From Planctomycetota bacterium (GTDB taxonomy: Bacteria; Planctomycetota; UBA1135; GCA-002686595), in the NCBI GenBank assembly GCA_022446815.1, contig JAKVCD010000015.1, positions 46,267 to 110,266 of the forward strand: 64,000 bases of DNA, in the 5' to 3' direction. The notes beneath the pieces were generated by a model. It was not told the origin of the DNA. It saw only the letters and a list, made by a program, of their open reading frames with translations, and searched no databases. Of the stretch, positions 19,016-32,123 are shown piece by piece. The translations under genes and the position numbers were made by a program. Each line of letters opens with the position of its first letter. Positions within the stretch are counted from its first letter, which is position 1.

Positions 19016-19321
19016 CTAGGCCTTGATCCGAATGTCCACGCCCGCAGGCATGCTGAGTGAGCTGAGCGCGTCCACGGTCTGCGTGGTCGGCTCAGAGATG
19101 TAGATGAGTCGCTTATGCGTTCGAATCTCGAACTGCTCGCGCGACTTCTTATCGATGAAGGGAGAACGCAAGACCGTGTACCTCTCCACCCGCGTCGGCA
19201 GGGGGATCGGGCCATTGACTCGGGCGCCTGTCCGCTTCGCGCTCTCGACGATCTCGAGGCACGAAGTATCGAGGGCCTCGTGGTCGTAGGCCTCCATACG
19301 GATCTGGATTCGGTCCTTCAT
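19016..19321 (-). CDS. rpsJ: 30S ribosomal protein S10
   Basis: 30S protein that also serves as NusE in antitermination, 101 aa. The ATG at 19321 gives [20 protein letters not shown]; an ORF extension to 19468 runs into leader hairpins and is rejected. The signature [20 protein letters not shown] is complete. It opens the S10 operon behind a promoter and a leader of roughly 170 bases. Confidence 0.97.
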   Translation of the reverse strand: MKDRIQIRMEAYDHEALDTSCLEIVESAKRTGARVNGPIPLPTRVERYTVLRSPFIDKKSREQFEIRTHKRLIYISEPTTQTVDALSSLSMPAGVDIRIKA

Positions 19322-19497
19322 GTGTGCTGGAGCTTCTCTAAAAACCCACCCCACACGTGCGCCAGCTGGGCGCGCGTGAAGCGCGGGATGGGTGGTTCCT
19401 ACGGCTTGGGGAAAGCCGCTTCTCGACCCTCTCGCAGCGTGCGAGAGGCCCCTCACTGGGAGAGCCAAACCGGCTCTCTCATTTTTGAGGGCCGAAG
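19322..19497 (-). promoter_or_regulatory. S10 operon mRNA leader with three hairpins
   Basis: Between the promoter and rpsJ, three perfect stems follow each other: 19460-19466/19472-19478 (7 bp, 5-base loop), 19428-19436/19440-19448 (9 bp, 3-base loop) and 19402-19407/19413-19418 (6 bp, 5-base loop). Size and layout resemble the E. coli S10 leader through which L4 represses the operon. Homology of the RNA itself is not shown. Confidence 0.55.
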
Positions 19498-19526
19498 AAA
19501 ATACCAGCGCGCTAGGGTGGGGTCAA
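19498..19526 (-). promoter_or_regulatory. Predicted sigma70 promoter for the S10 operon
   Basis: On the minus strand: TTGACC (19521-19526), 17-base spacer, TATTTT (19498-19503). It lies 70 bases after the EF-G gene stop and ahead of the rpsJ leader. The same -35 hexamer is found at the rpsL and tRNA promoters in this window. Confidence 0.6.
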
Positions 19527-19597
19527 CCGCGAGGGGCTCGGAACAGCCTAAGAAGCAAGAAAAATTTCACCTTTGAAATATCGTACCTCACGGGCGC

Positions 19598-21646
19598 TTA
19601 GGACCATACGAGGCCCCTGGCCTCTAGCTCTGCCTCATCTAGGGCTCGATGGCCCGCAGGTTCCATAGAGAAATCAGCGCGGCCCTGGGAGAGGGAGCGC
19701 ACAGCCGTAGAGTAGCCAAACATGGCTGAGAGGGGCACCAGGCCCGCTATATGGGTGATTTCGCCTTCTGCGACTACCTCACTGATCTCTGCTAAGCGGG
19801 TGTTGAGATCGGCGATCACCCCGCTGGAGAACTCGCCTGGAACCTCAATGCGGAAGCTCATCAGGGGCTCTTGCACCACGACGCCAGCCCCCCCTAGGGC
19901 CTCTCTTAGGGCTGAAATGCCCGCGAGGCCATATCCGGCCTCACTCTCCGCCCCATCACGCTGCTCTGTCGACAAGACCCTCACGCAGACCCCATCCAGT
20001 GGATATCCGAAGCGTGGGCCCACCCCGCCCTCCTGTAAAAGTGCGTTTTCGAGGCCGCTACGCCACTTTTCGTCCAGTGAGCACCCCATATCGAACTGGA
20101 CGCCATCCGAGCCGAGGCCTGCGGGGCTGACCTCCACCTTGACCTTGGCCCAGACCTCCTTCCCGCCGATCATCCGGTCGACGCTCCCCTCGCCTCTGCT
20201 CTCCTGAGTGATGGCCTCTCGGTAGGCGACCCGGGGCTTCCCGACCCGCGCGTCCACCTTGAACTCGTCCCTCAGGCGGTGCTCGATGATCTCGAGGTGC
20301 AGCTCCCCCATCCCGGAGACGCTCCACTGCCCCGAGTCCTCCTCCTCCGCGACCCGGAGGCTGGGGTCCTCGTGAGCGAGGCGTTCGAGGCCCTGGCGCA
20401 ACTTGTCGCGGTCGTTGGCGCTCGAAGGCTCGACGATCCGAGTGATGACGGGCTCAGGGAACTCGACGCTCTCTAGGACCACGCCACAGCCCTCGCTGCA
20501 GAGGGTGTCCCCAGTGCCGGTCCCCTTCGGACCGACGACAGCGATGATGTCGCCAGCCACGACCTCCTTCACGTCCTCCCCCCCGTCTGCGTGGATGCGC
20601 ACCATGCGGTTGATCCTCTCGCGCTTGCCGGTCCGGGTGTTGAGCACCGCAGTCCCAGCAGCGAGGGTGCCGGAGTAGACGCGTAGGAAGCAGAGGTCAC
20701 CGTGCGGGCCTGCGTGCAGCTTGAAGCTCAGCGCTGCGAGCGGTCCCTCAGGATCGCTCTCGAGCTGGACCTTCTCATCAGACTTCACTCGCTCTGCCTC
20801 CACCGGCGGCATGTCGATCGGCGAGGGCAGATAGTCCACAACCGCATCGAGCACCGGCTGCACGCCCATGCCCCGGGCGGCCGCGCCACAGAACACCGGC
20901 AGCAGGCTGCGCCCGATGACCCGCGCACGGAGCGCGCTCTTCAGGTCTTCGAGCAGAGGCTCCTTTCCCTCGCAGACGAGCTCTAAGAGCGCCTCGTCCT
21001 CTTCGGCCAACTGATCCACGAGCTCAGCCCGCAAGACCTCCACGTCCTCCATGGTCGCTTCTGGGACCTCGGCCGCCTCCATCTCCCTCGCGTTGTGAGG
21101 GAAGCGCCACCCCTTACGGCTTAGGAGATCGACCACCCCCACCGGGGTCTCGCCCTCGTAGAGCGGGACCTGTAGCGGCACAGCCGGGGCACCCAATCGC
21201 TCCCGCACGGAGTCGATGGCGCCCATATAGTCAGCGCCTGGCTTATCCATCTTGTTGACGAAGGCAACGCAAGGGACCGAGTGTCGCTCGATCTGCTTCC
21301 AGACGGTCTCAGACTGGGCCTGCACCCCGGCCACACCATCGAGGACGAGGACGGCGCCGTCTAAGACGCGCATGCAACGCTCTACCTCCACCGTGAAGTC
21401 GACATGCCCAGGCGTGTCCACGAGGTTCAGGCTGTGCCCCCTCCAGGGGATCGTGGTCGCGGCCGAGGTGATGGTGATCCCTCGCTCGCGCTCCTCGGAC
21501 ATCCAGTCGAGGACCGTAGTCCCTTCATCCACCCCTCCGACACGATGCTCTACGCCTGTGAGGTAGAGCATGCGCTCAGAGGTCGTGGTCTTCCCCGCGT
21601 CGATGTGCGCGGCGACACCGAAGTTCCGGAGGAGGCTGCGATCCAT
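19598..21646 (-). CDS. fusA: EF-G family translation GTPase, divergent domain IV
   Basis: 682-aa translational GTPase in the fusA position of the str operon. G motifs are intact: AHIDAGKTTTSERM, RGITIT, DTPGHVDF, NKMDKPG. Domains II, III (SGMGELHLEIIEHRLRDEF) and V (AMFGYSTAVRSLSQGRADFS) are clear. Domain IV is unusual: the loop normally RQSGGRGQYGH reads RMIGGKEVWAKV, and the tip loop normally holding HDVDSS reads STEQRDGAESEAGYGLA, without the conserved His needed for fast translocation in E. coli. It could be a specialised EF-G paralogue (EF-G2 or one of the spd-type EF-Gs known from spirochaetes, planctomycetes and deltaproteobacteria) rather than the main translocase. Confidence 0.85.
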   Translation of the reverse strand: MDRSLLRNFGVAAHIDAGKTTTSERMLYLTGVEHRVGGVDEGTTVLDWMSEERERGITITSAATTIPWRGHSLNLVDTPGHVDFTVEVERCMRVLDGAVLVLDGVAGVQAQSETVWKQIERHSVPCVAFVNKMDKPGADYMGAIDSVRERLGAPAVPLQVPLYEGETPVGVVDLLSRKGWRFPHNAREMEAAEVPEATMEDVEVLRAELVDQLAEEDEALLELVCEGKEPLLEDLKSALRARVIGRSLLPVFCGAAARGMGVQPVLDAVVDYLPSPIDMPPVEAERVKSDEKVQLESDPEGPLAALSFKLHAGPHGDLCFLRVYSGTLAAGTAVLNTRTGKRERINRMVRIHADGGEDVKEVVAGDIIAVVGPKGTGTGDTLCSEGCGVVLESVEFPEPVITRIVEPSSANDRDKLRQGLERLAHEDPSLRVAEEEDSGQWSVSGMGELHLEIIEHRLRDEFKVDARVGKPRVAYREAITQESRGEGSVDRMIGGKEVWAKVKVEVSPAGLGSDGVQFDMGCSLDEKWRSGLENALLQEGGVGPRFGYPLDGVCVRVLSTEQRDGAESEAGYGLAGISALREALGGAGVVVQEPLMSFRIEVPGEFSSGVIADLNTRLAEISEVVAEGEITHIAGLVPLSAMFGYSTAVRSLSQGRADFSMEPAGHRALDEAELEARGLVWS

Positions 21647-21689
21647 GCCGCGATCCTAACGACCGCTGGCCTCTCCCCCCAACGCCCCC

Positions 21690-22139
21690 TCAGCCCAGCG
21701 TGGGATTCAGGCTCAGGAACTCCTCTGCCCAGCGGTAGCCCTCGAGGAGCTCAGGTCGTGGACCGTAGAGGATGTGAACCGCAGCGTAGAGCGCCTCGAT
21801 CGAGGCGAGGCCTGGCTCAGGGTCATTGAAGTAGTGGCTCTTCCTGGGGTAGGCCGTCTTGAAAGGCGGCAGCCGACGCTTCACGGGCTCGCCGTCCACG
21901 CGGTCGAGGAGCTTTGGTAGCCGGCGCCAGGAAGAGTCGACGAGGAACAGCCCCTTTCCCTGGTCAGCCTCGCTCAAGAGCTCCCCCTCGTGGTGCAGGA
22001 GGATCCGGCCTGTGGCGTCGTAGCGCTTGTCCGGGTCGTAGCTCCAAAACGCGACGTCTTCTCGCTCGCGAAGCGGTGTGAGCGAGCACTTCTTAACAGA
22101 CTCTCGCGGGTCACGGAGGATGAGGACGTCAGCGGACAT
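21690..22139 (-). CDS. Tsr3/TDD-superfamily (DUF367-like) protein, putative rRNA aminocarboxypropyltransferase
   Basis: 149-aa protein that resembles the C-terminal domain of Tsr3, the enzyme of eukaryotes and archaea that adds an aminocarboxypropyl group from SAM to small-subunit rRNA. Matching features in order: GLFLVDSSWRRLPKLL (Tsr3: VVDCSWARL), RRLPPFKTAYPRKSHYF (Tsr3: RLLPxLVAANxxNYG), ASIEALYAAVHILYG, and the end YRWAEEFLSLNPTL. The N-terminal ILRDPRESVKKCSLTPLR recalls the RLI-like start of Tsr3. ATG at 22139 is chosen; the TTG at 22172 lies inside a terminator stem. It sits between rpsG and the EF-G gene. Family assignment is by eye; activity and target are inferred. Confidence 0.65.
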   Translation of the reverse strand: MSADVLILRDPRESVKKCSLTPLREREDVAFWSYDPDKRYDATGRILLHHEGELLSEADQGKGLFLVDSSWRRLPKLLDRVDGEPVKRRLPPFKTAYPRKSHYFNDPEPGLASIEALYAAVHILYGPRPELLEGYRWAEEFLSLNPTLG

Positions 22140-22150
22140 ATATATCGCAG

Positions 22151-22185
22151 GATAAAGAAACAGCCGACCCAAGCGGATCGGCTGT
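22151..22185 (-). terminator. Rho-independent terminator after rpsG
   Basis: Perfect 8-bp stem (22160-22167 with 22178-22185) around a 10-base loop, followed on the minus strand by TTCTTTATC. It lies 29 bases after the rpsG stop and only 11 bases before the ATG of the Tsr3-like gene. This suggests partial read-through, or a short separate leader for the downstream genes. Confidence 0.65.
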
Positions 22186-22214
22186 TGATCAGTGCCTTAG
22201 AGGCCGATGTCGAC

Positions 22215-22685
22215 TCAGGCGAAGTGGGCGTAGGCCTTGTTGGCCTCGGCCATCTTGTGGATCTGCTCTTTCCAGGCCACCGACGTTCCGGTGCCGTTAA
22301 AGGCGTCCACGAGCTCTTCCGCGAGGCGGTCAGCCATCGGCTTGCCCTTCTTCTTACGGGCGTTGTCGATGAGCCAGCGGATCGCGAGGGTCTGCTGGCG
22401 GTTGCGCTTGACCTCACGCGGCACCTGGTAGTTCGCACCACCGACGCGCTTGGAGCGGACCTCGACCTGCGGGCGGATGTTGTCGATGGCCTTCTCGAAG
22501 ATCTCCTCGAGGCTCTCGGCTTCGAGCTTACTGTTCGCCTTATCGATGGCCTGATAGAAGATCTTCTGCGCAGTGCTGCGCTTCCCGTCCAACATGATCT
22601 TGTTGATGATCTTGGTGGCGAGCATCGATCCGAACTTGGGATCGGGGCGGAGGTAGACGTCCGTCGCTTTAAAATTTCTGGGCAT
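22215..22685 (-). CDS. rpsG: 30S ribosomal protein S7
   Basis: 30S head assembly protein at the E site, 156 aa. Start MPRNFKATDVYLRPDPKFGS and motifs VEVRSKRVGGANYQVPREVK, LAIRWLIDNARKKKGKPMAD are canonical. It follows rpsL by 9 bases in the str operon. Confidence 0.98.
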   Translation of the reverse strand: MPRNFKATDVYLRPDPKFGSMLATKIINKIMLDGKRSTAQKIFYQAIDKANSKLEAESLEEIFEKAIDNIRPQVEVRSKRVGGANYQVPREVKRNRQQTLAIRWLIDNARKKKGKPMADRLAEELVDAFNGTGTSVAWKEQIHKMAEANKAYAHFA

Positions 22686-22694
22686 AGCAGCTCG

Positions 22695-23069
22695 TTACTT
22701 CTTCGGGCGCTTAGACCCGTACTTGGACCGACCCTGGTTACGATCGTCGACGCCAGTGGCGTCAAGGGTTCCGCGGACCACGTGGTAGCGGACGCCGGGG
22801 AGGTCGCGGACACGGCCACCACGCACGAGCACGACAGAGTGCTCCTGGAGGTTGTGGCCCTCACCGCCGATGTAGGCCGTGACTTCTTTGCCGTTGGAGA
22901 GGCGCACACGAGCGACCTTCCGAAGCGCGGAGTTCGGCTTCTTGGGCGTCATGGTCTTCACCTGCAGGCAGACACCGCGCTTCTGGGGGCATGAGTCCAG
23001 CACAGGCGACTTTGAGCGCTTGCGGATGGCTTTGCGTCCCTTGCGGACGAGTTGATTGATCGTGGGCAT
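22695..23069 (-). CDS. rpsL: 30S ribosomal protein S12
   Basis: Decoding-centre protein, 124 aa. It has [12 protein letters not shown], the [15 protein letters not shown] stretch with the lysine linked to streptomycin resistance in other bacteria, and [19 protein letters not shown]. It opens the str operon behind its own predicted promoter. Confidence 0.98.
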   Translation of the reverse strand: MPTINQLVRKGRKAIRKRSKSPVLDSCPQKRGVCLQVKTMTPKKPNSALRKVARVRLSNGKEVTAYIGGEGHNLQEHSVVLVRGGRVRDLPGVRYHVVRGTLDATGVDDRNQGRSKYGSKRPKK

Positions 23070-23129
23070 ATCTTTTTCGGTCGTCTCTGGGCTGCCTAGA
23101 GGGGTCCAGGCCGCTTTCGAGGGCGGAGT

Positions 23130-23157
23130 ATTCTAGGGCTCGAGGTCCGCCGGTCAA
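23130..23157 (-). promoter_or_regulatory. Predicted sigma70 promoter for the str operon
   Basis: On the minus strand: TTGACC (23152-23157), 16-base spacer, TAGAAT (23130-23135), in the 115-base gap between rpoC and rpsL. This is the best match to the consensus in the window. Confidence 0.7.
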
Positions 23158-23184
23158 GTCCGACGGGGCCTCAGAGCCGCAATA

Positions 23185-26100
23185 TCAGGCCTCAGGTGCC
23201 TCCGAGGGGGGGTCTGCGTCAGCTGAGGGGGCAGGGTCGACCGCGGGAGCGGCGCCCTCTGAGCCCGTCGCCGCGAGGGCCGGCTCTTCTCCAAGCACGC
23301 CAGAGAGGAGCTCCTCCATCTCTGCGTCCATCTGGGCAGGTGCGAGGCTAGAGCCACCACCGATCTCGCCGAAGTCGATGTTCTTCTTCACGCGAGTGCG
23401 GTAGTGGTCACGGAAGCCGGTGCCTGTCGGGACCATGTGGCCGAGGATGACGTTCTCCTTGAGACCGACGAGGTAGTCACGCTTGCCGGCGATCGCCGCC
23501 TCGGTGAGGACCTTCGTGGTCTCTTGGAAAGAGGCTGCAGAGATGAAGGAGTCCGCGGAGAGCGAGGACTTCGTCACACCTTGCAGCATCGTCTGGCCGA
23601 CTGCTGGCTTCTTCTTCTGAGAGCGGAGCTTCTCGTTCGAGGTCCGGAAGACGAACTTGTCGACCGTCTGTCCCGGGAGGAACTCGGAGTCACCAGAGTC
23701 GCTCACCTGAATCTTCCTCGTCATCTGGGAGAGGATGATCTCGATGTGCTTGTCATCGATTCCGACGCCTTGGGCACGGTAGACGTTCTGGATCTCGTTG
23801 AGGAGGTAACCGAGCGCCTCATCATCACCACGAATCTTGAGGATGTCGTGCGGGTCCTGGGGACCATCGACAAGGGCCTCGCCGGCTTGCACTTCATCGC
23901 CCTTGTGGACGCGGAGGTGCTTGCCCTGGGGCACCGCGTGCTCCTTGGACTCGATCTCCTCGCCAGCGTCATCGAGCGCCTTGACGATGATCGTGCGCTT
24001 GCCACGCTTCTTGTCACCGAGCTCAACCACGCCCTCGATCTCCGCGAGGATGGCCGCCTCCTTGGGACGACGCGCCTCGAAGAGCTCGGTCACGCGGGGC
24101 AGACCACCCGTGATGTCTTGGGTGCCTGCGGCCTCACGCGCCGTCTTGGCGATAACCTCACCGGAGCCGATCTTCTGACCGTCTTCGGCCTCGAGGTACG
24201 CGCGCTCGGGGATCGGGTACAGAGCCAGCGCTTCGCCGTTCTTGCCCTCGATAATGATCTGCGGGTGCAAGTCGCCCTTGTGCTCAGTGACTTGGGCGCG
24301 CTTCGTGTCGCGGCGCGAGTCGACCTGAACCTTGACGGTCTTGCCCTCGATCAGGTCCTCATAGCGGACCTTACCAGCGACCTCCGAGACGATCGGCACG
24401 TTGTGCGGGTCCCATGTGCAGAGCACATCGCCCGCCTTCACCATGGCGCCGTCGTCGAGGTTCAGGATTGAACCCGTCGGGACCCCGTAGCGATCGATCT
24501 CTCGGTCCTTGTCATCCAAGAGGAGGAGCTCGCCGTTCCGGCTGAGGACGATGCGCTCCTTCTGCTTGTTGCTGACGACCTTGAGGTTCGCGCTGTATTG
24601 GATCTTTCCGTCACGCTTCGAGCGGCGTGTGTCCTCAGCGACGGAGGCGCTAGCCGTACCGCCGATGTGGAACGTCCGCATCGTCAGCTGCGTACCAGGC
24701 TCACCGATCGACTGGGCGCCGATGATCCCGACCGCGAGGCCACGCTCGGCCATGTTGTTACGGGAGAGGTCCATGCCGTAGCACTTCGCGCAGATCCCTA
24801 AGGGCGCCTCGCAGGTGAGCGGGCTCCGGACGCGGATGCGCTCGTTGCCGTCGGCCTCGATGCGGTTCGCGATCTCTTCCGTGATGAGCTCGCCCTCACG
24901 GACGATGACCTCATCGTGGACCGGGTCGATGATGGTGTCACGTGCGACGCGACCGTGGATACCCTTCGCGAGCGAGACTGCCACGCGGTCGCCCTTGTAG
25001 ACGACGTGCTTTGTGACGGACTTCGGCGTACCGCAGTCCTCCATCGTGATCACGACGTTCTGAGCGACGTCTGTGAGCTTACGCGTGAGGTAGCCAGCGT
25101 CCGCCGTCTTGAGCGCGGTGTCTGCCAGTCCCTTACGCGCGCCGTGTGTCGAGGAGAAGTACTCCAAGACCTTCAGGCCTTCGCGGAAGTTCGCCTTGAT
25201 GGGCGTCTCGATGATCTCACCCGACGGCTTCGCCATCAGGCCACGCATACCGCCGAGCTGTCGCACCTGGTCGATCGAGCCACGAGCACCGGAGGCGACC
25301 ATGCAGAAGATCGGGTTCACGTACCCATTGGTGTCGTTCATGTCCTGCTCGAGGACGCCCATGAGCTCCTCACCCACCTCTTCACGAGCCTGGGTCCACA
25401 GGTCGACGATCTTCAAATAGCGCTCGCCGTCGGTGATGACACCTTTCATGAAGGAGTTCTCAACGGCGTCAATCTTCTCCTGAGTCTCATCAAGGAGGCG
25501 GTCCTTGGACTCGGGCACGCAGATGTCGTTCTTACCGAACGACAAGCCTGCGCGGGTCGAGGCCTTAAAGCCGAGGTCCTTGAGACGGTCGAGCAAGACG
25601 AGCGTCGCGTCACGACCAAGCAGACGGTGGCAGTCGTTGATGAGGCCCTGGATGAACTTCTTGCTCAGCGCGTAGTTATAGAAGGGCATCCCGGGAGGCA
25701 GGATGTCATTGAAGATCGTGCGACCGATAGTGGTCTCGAGGTACGAGCGGCCGTCCTCGGTCTCGATCTTTCCGTCATCCCCGACCTGCAAGACGTCGTC
25801 CTTGCCAGGACCGAACTTGACCATCGTGCCCGGCTCCATCCGTACACGAATAGCGCGGTGGGTGTGAGTCTCTCCGTGGCCCCAGGAGAGGAAGAGCTCA
25901 CCAAGGGACGAGTAGGTGCGCGGCTTCTCAGCGTAGGCGCCGAAGGGGTTCATGGAGATGTAGTAGATCCCCAGGACCATGTCCTGCGAGGGTGAGATGA
26001 TCGGTGAACCGTTCGCAGGCGAGAAGATGTTGTTGCTCGCGAGCATCAGGGTCGAGGCCTCGATCTGCGCCTCGTAGGAGAGCGGCAGGTGGACCGCCAT

Positions 26101-27480
26101 CTGGTCACCGTCGAAGTCGGCGTTGAAGCCGCCACAGACGAGCGGATGGAGGCGGATGGCCTTGCCCTCGATGAGCACCGGCTCGAAGGCCTGGATACCC
26201 ATTCGGTGCAGGGTAGGCGCGCGGTTCAAGAGGACCGGGTGGTCACTGGTGACCTCCTCAAGGATGTCCCAGACCTCTTCGTCGCGACGCTCGAGCATGC
26301 GCTTGGCGGACTTGATGGTGTCCGCGAGGGCGAGCTCCTTGAGGCGTCGGATGATGAAGGGCTGGAAGAGCTCGAGGGCGATCTCCTTTGGCATCCCGCA
26401 CTGGTGCAGGCGCAGCTCCGGGCCGACGACGATGACAGAACGCGCGGAGTAGTCGACTCGCTTACCGAGCAGGTTCTCGCGGAAGCGTCCCTGCTTACCC
26501 TTGATCATGTCTGTGAGAGACTTGAGCGGGCGGTTCGAGGAGCCGAGCACCGGGCGGCGGCAGCGACCATTATCGAACAGGGCGTCCACCGACTGCTGAA
26601 GCATCCGCTTCTCGTTACGGATGATGACCTCGGGGGCGTTGAGGTCGAGGAGCTTCTTGAGACGGTTGTTCCGGTTGATCAGGCGGCGGTAGAGGTCGTT
26701 GAGATCGCTCGTCGCGAAGTTGCCTGAGTCCAGGAGGACCAGCGGGCGCAGGTCCGGCGGGATGACCGGGACGACATCCATGACGACCCACTCAGCCTGG
26801 TTCTCGGAGTCACGCAGCATCTCCACCGTCTGGAGGCGCTTGATGATGTCCTTGTGTCGCTGCTGTGAGCGGGTCGAGAGGAGCTCCTCACGGAGCTCTT
26901 CGCTGACGCGCTGCAGGTCGAGGCGACGGAGCATCTTCCGAACCGCCTCGGCGCCCATATCGGCGTCGAACTCAGAGCCGTACTTGTTGCGGTTCTCGCG
27001 GTACTCCTCCTCTGTGAGGAGCTGGAACTCCTCGAGGGGGGTGTCGCCGGGGTCCACGACGACGAAGTCCTGGAAGTAGATGACCCGCTCGAGGTCGGCG
27101 ACCTTCATGCCGAGGAGGTTGCCGAGGCGCGAGGGCATGGCCTTGAAGAACCAGATGTGCGCGACGGGAGCGGCGAGGTTGATGTGCCCCATTCGCTTAC
27201 GACGCACGCGGCTGTGGGTGACCATCACGCCGCATTTGTCACAGACGATGCCCTTGTGCTTGATGCCCTTGTACTTTCCGCAGGTGCACTCCCAGTCCCG
27301 CTCGGGACCGAAGATGCGCTCGCAGAAGAGGCCGTCACGCTCGGGGCGGTAGGTCCTGTAGTTGATGGTTTCGGGCTTCTTCACCTCGCCAAAGGACCAT
27401 GACCGGATGTCTTCCGGTGAGGCCAGGCTGACGGTGACGCTGCCGTAGTCGTTGACTTTGTTGTAGATCGACTCGCTCAT
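23185..27480 (-). CDS. rpoC: RNA polymerase beta' subunit
   Basis: Catalytic subunit of RNA polymerase, 1431 aa. The N-terminal zinc ligands are Cys65, 67, 80 and 83. The catalytic Mg motif NADFDGDQM is at residues 453-459. A second zinc site lies around [13 protein letters not shown]. The C-terminus carries an Ala/Pro/Asp-rich tail after the conserved [18 protein letters not shown]. It follows rpoB by 17 bases, and its own gap to rpsL holds the str promoter. Confidence 0.98.
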   Translation of the reverse strand: MSESIYNKVNDYGSVTVSLASPEDIRSWSFGEVKKPETINYRTYRPERDGLFCERIFGPERDWECTCGKYKGIKHKGIVCDKCGVMVTHSRVRRKRMGHINLAAPVAHIWFFKAMPSRLGNLLGMKVADLERVIYFQDFVVVDPGDTPLEEFQLLTEEEYRENRNKYGSEFDADMGAEAVRKMLRRLDLQRVSEELREELLSTRSQQRHKDIIKRLQTVEMLRDSENQAEWVVMDVVPVIPPDLRPLVLLDSGNFATSDLNDLYRRLINRNNRLKKLLDLNAPEVIIRNEKRMLQQSVDALFDNGRCRRPVLGSSNRPLKSLTDMIKGKQGRFRENLLGKRVDYSARSVIVVGPELRLHQCGMPKEIALELFQPFIIRRLKELALADTIKSAKRMLERRDEEVWDILEEVTSDHPVLLNRAPTLHRMGIQAFEPVLIEGKAIRLHPLVCGGFNADFDGDQMAVHLPLSYEAQIEASTLMLASNNIFSPANGSPIISPSQDMVLGIYYISMNPFGAYAEKPRTYSSLGELFLSWGHGETHTHRAIRVRMEPGTMVKFGPGKDDVLQVGDDGKIETEDGRSYLETTIGRTIFNDILPPGMPFYNYALSKKFIQGLINDCHRLLGRDATLVLLDRLKDLGFKASTRAGLSFGKNDICVPESKDRLLDETQEKIDAVENSFMKGVITDGERYLKIVDLWTQAREEVGEELMGVLEQDMNDTNGYVNPIFCMVASGARGSIDQVRQLGGMRGLMAKPSGEIIETPIKANFREGLKVLEYFSSTHGARKGLADTALKTADAGYLTRKLTDVAQNVVITMEDCGTPKSVTKHVVYKGDRVAVSLAKGIHGRVARDTIIDPVHDEVIVREGELITEEIANRIEADGNERIRVRSPLTCEAPLGICAKCYGMDLSRNNMAERGLAVGIIGAQSIGEPGTQLTMRTFHIGGTASASVAEDTRRSKRDGKIQYSANLKVVSNKQKERIVLSRNGELLLLDDKDREIDRYGVPTGSILNLDDGAMVKAGDVLCTWDPHNVPIVSEVAGKVRYEDLIEGKTVKVQVDSRRDTKRAQVTEHKGDLHPQIIIEGKNGEALALYPIPERAYLEAEDGQKIGSGEVIAKTAREAAGTQDITGGLPRVTELFEARRPKEAAILAEIEGVVELGDKKRGKRTIIVKALDDAGEEIESKEHAVPQGKHLRVHKGDEVQAGEALVDGPQDPHDILKIRGDDEALGYLLNEIQNVYRAQGVGIDDKHIEIILSQMTRKIQVSDSGDSEFLPGQTVDKFVFRTSNEKLRSQKKKPAVGQTMLQGVTKSSLSADSFISAASFQETTKVLTEAAIAGKRDYLVGLKENVILGHMVPTGTGFRDHYRTRVKKNIDFGEIGGGSSLAPAQMDAEMEELLSGVLGEEPALAATGSEGAAPAVDPAPSADADPPSEAPEA

Positions 27481-27497
27481 TTTTCTTCGCCTCCGCC

Positions 27498-31223
<3,726 letters not shown>

Positions 31224-31603
31224 CTCACGAAGGCTGCGGGGCGCCCGAGATTCTCTGTTCCCGACGTTCCCGAGGTCTTGTTGAGGCTGGCTACGCGCTC
31301 GGTCTGAAAGAGATGTCCCCGCGAGCCCGGGTCGTTGCAGAGCGATCTCCCCCTGAAGGAGAGATTCCCTGCGCGATCTCGCGGATGGGACGAAATGGCA
31401 GACACCCTCGCCATGGTGTCCGCGCAGTCCCCAAGCACACCTTCACAATTCCTCATCTCGGGATCAAGCGAGATGAGGCTGTGAGACGCGGCCGGGGCCG
31501 AGGATGCTGACTCCAGCCGACCCTCTCCCACCCCCTGAATGGAGTGAGAGGTAGTACGGCTGGGCGCAGTGCCCTCTAGAGGTAGCAAGGTACGGAGCGG
31601 GGC
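31224..31603 (-). promoter_or_regulatory. rplL-rpoB intergenic region with hairpins
   Basis: 380 bases without a supported gene. It holds a perfect 10-bp stem with an 8-base loop (31451-31460/31469-31478), a 6-bp stem with an 8-base loop (31401-31406/31415-31420), and smaller GC stems. None is followed by a T-run. In E. coli this gap holds a partial terminator and an RNase III site that set the ratio of ribosomal protein to polymerase subunits; a similar role here is inference. Confidence 0.45.
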
Positions 31604-32008
31604 TCAGGCCAGTTCGACAGTCGCGCCAGCGCCTTCGAGCTGGGCCTTGATGGCCTCTGCTTCGTCCTTGGGGCAGCCTTCCTTGATCGGCTTGGGTGCA
31701 CCGTCGACGATCTCCTTGGCCTCCTTGAGGCCGAGACCGGTGATCGCACGCACCTCTTTGATCACGCCGATCTTCTTGTCGCCTGCGGACTGCAGGATGA
31801 CGTCGAAGTCGGTCTTCTCTTCAGCAGCGGCGCCACCGCCACCGCCCGGCGCCGCCGCGACGGCGACGGGAGCAGCTGCGCTGACGCCCCACTTGTCTTC
31901 GAGGTGCTTGACCAGCTGAGAGGCCTGCAGAAGGGTCAGCTCATCCAGCTGGCCAGCAAGTTTCTCGAGGTCCTTGTCGAGCTCGACGACGTTTGTCTCT
32001 TCGGACAT
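31604..32008 (-). CDS. rplL: 50S ribosomal protein L7/L12
   Basis: Stalk protein that recruits translation GTPases, 134 aa. N-terminal dimer domain ([20 protein letters not shown]), a flexible Ala/Gly hinge, and the C-terminal domain with [20 protein letters not shown] and [20 protein letters not shown]. It lies 115 bases after rplJ. Confidence 0.98.
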   Translation of the reverse strand: MSEETNVVELDKDLEKLAGQLDELTLLQASQLVKHLEDKWGVSAAAPVAVAAAPGGGGGAAAEEKTDFDVILQSAGDKKIGVIKEVRAITGLGLKEAKEIVDGAPKPIKEGCPKDEAEAIKAQLEGAGATVELA

Positions 32009-32123
32009 GTTCTCAGTCTCCTAGTAATTGTTGTTCCCAAACGGAACGGGGGGGGTTCTTGTGAATCTTGGTACGGCTCGCGAAGGCTGGTTGCTGACGC
32101 GAGCACGATGAAATCTTTGAGAG

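Noticed and set aside
23404..24471. 355-aa plus-strand frame, and a similar one at 24916-25995
   Set aside because: Antisense shadows of rpoC.
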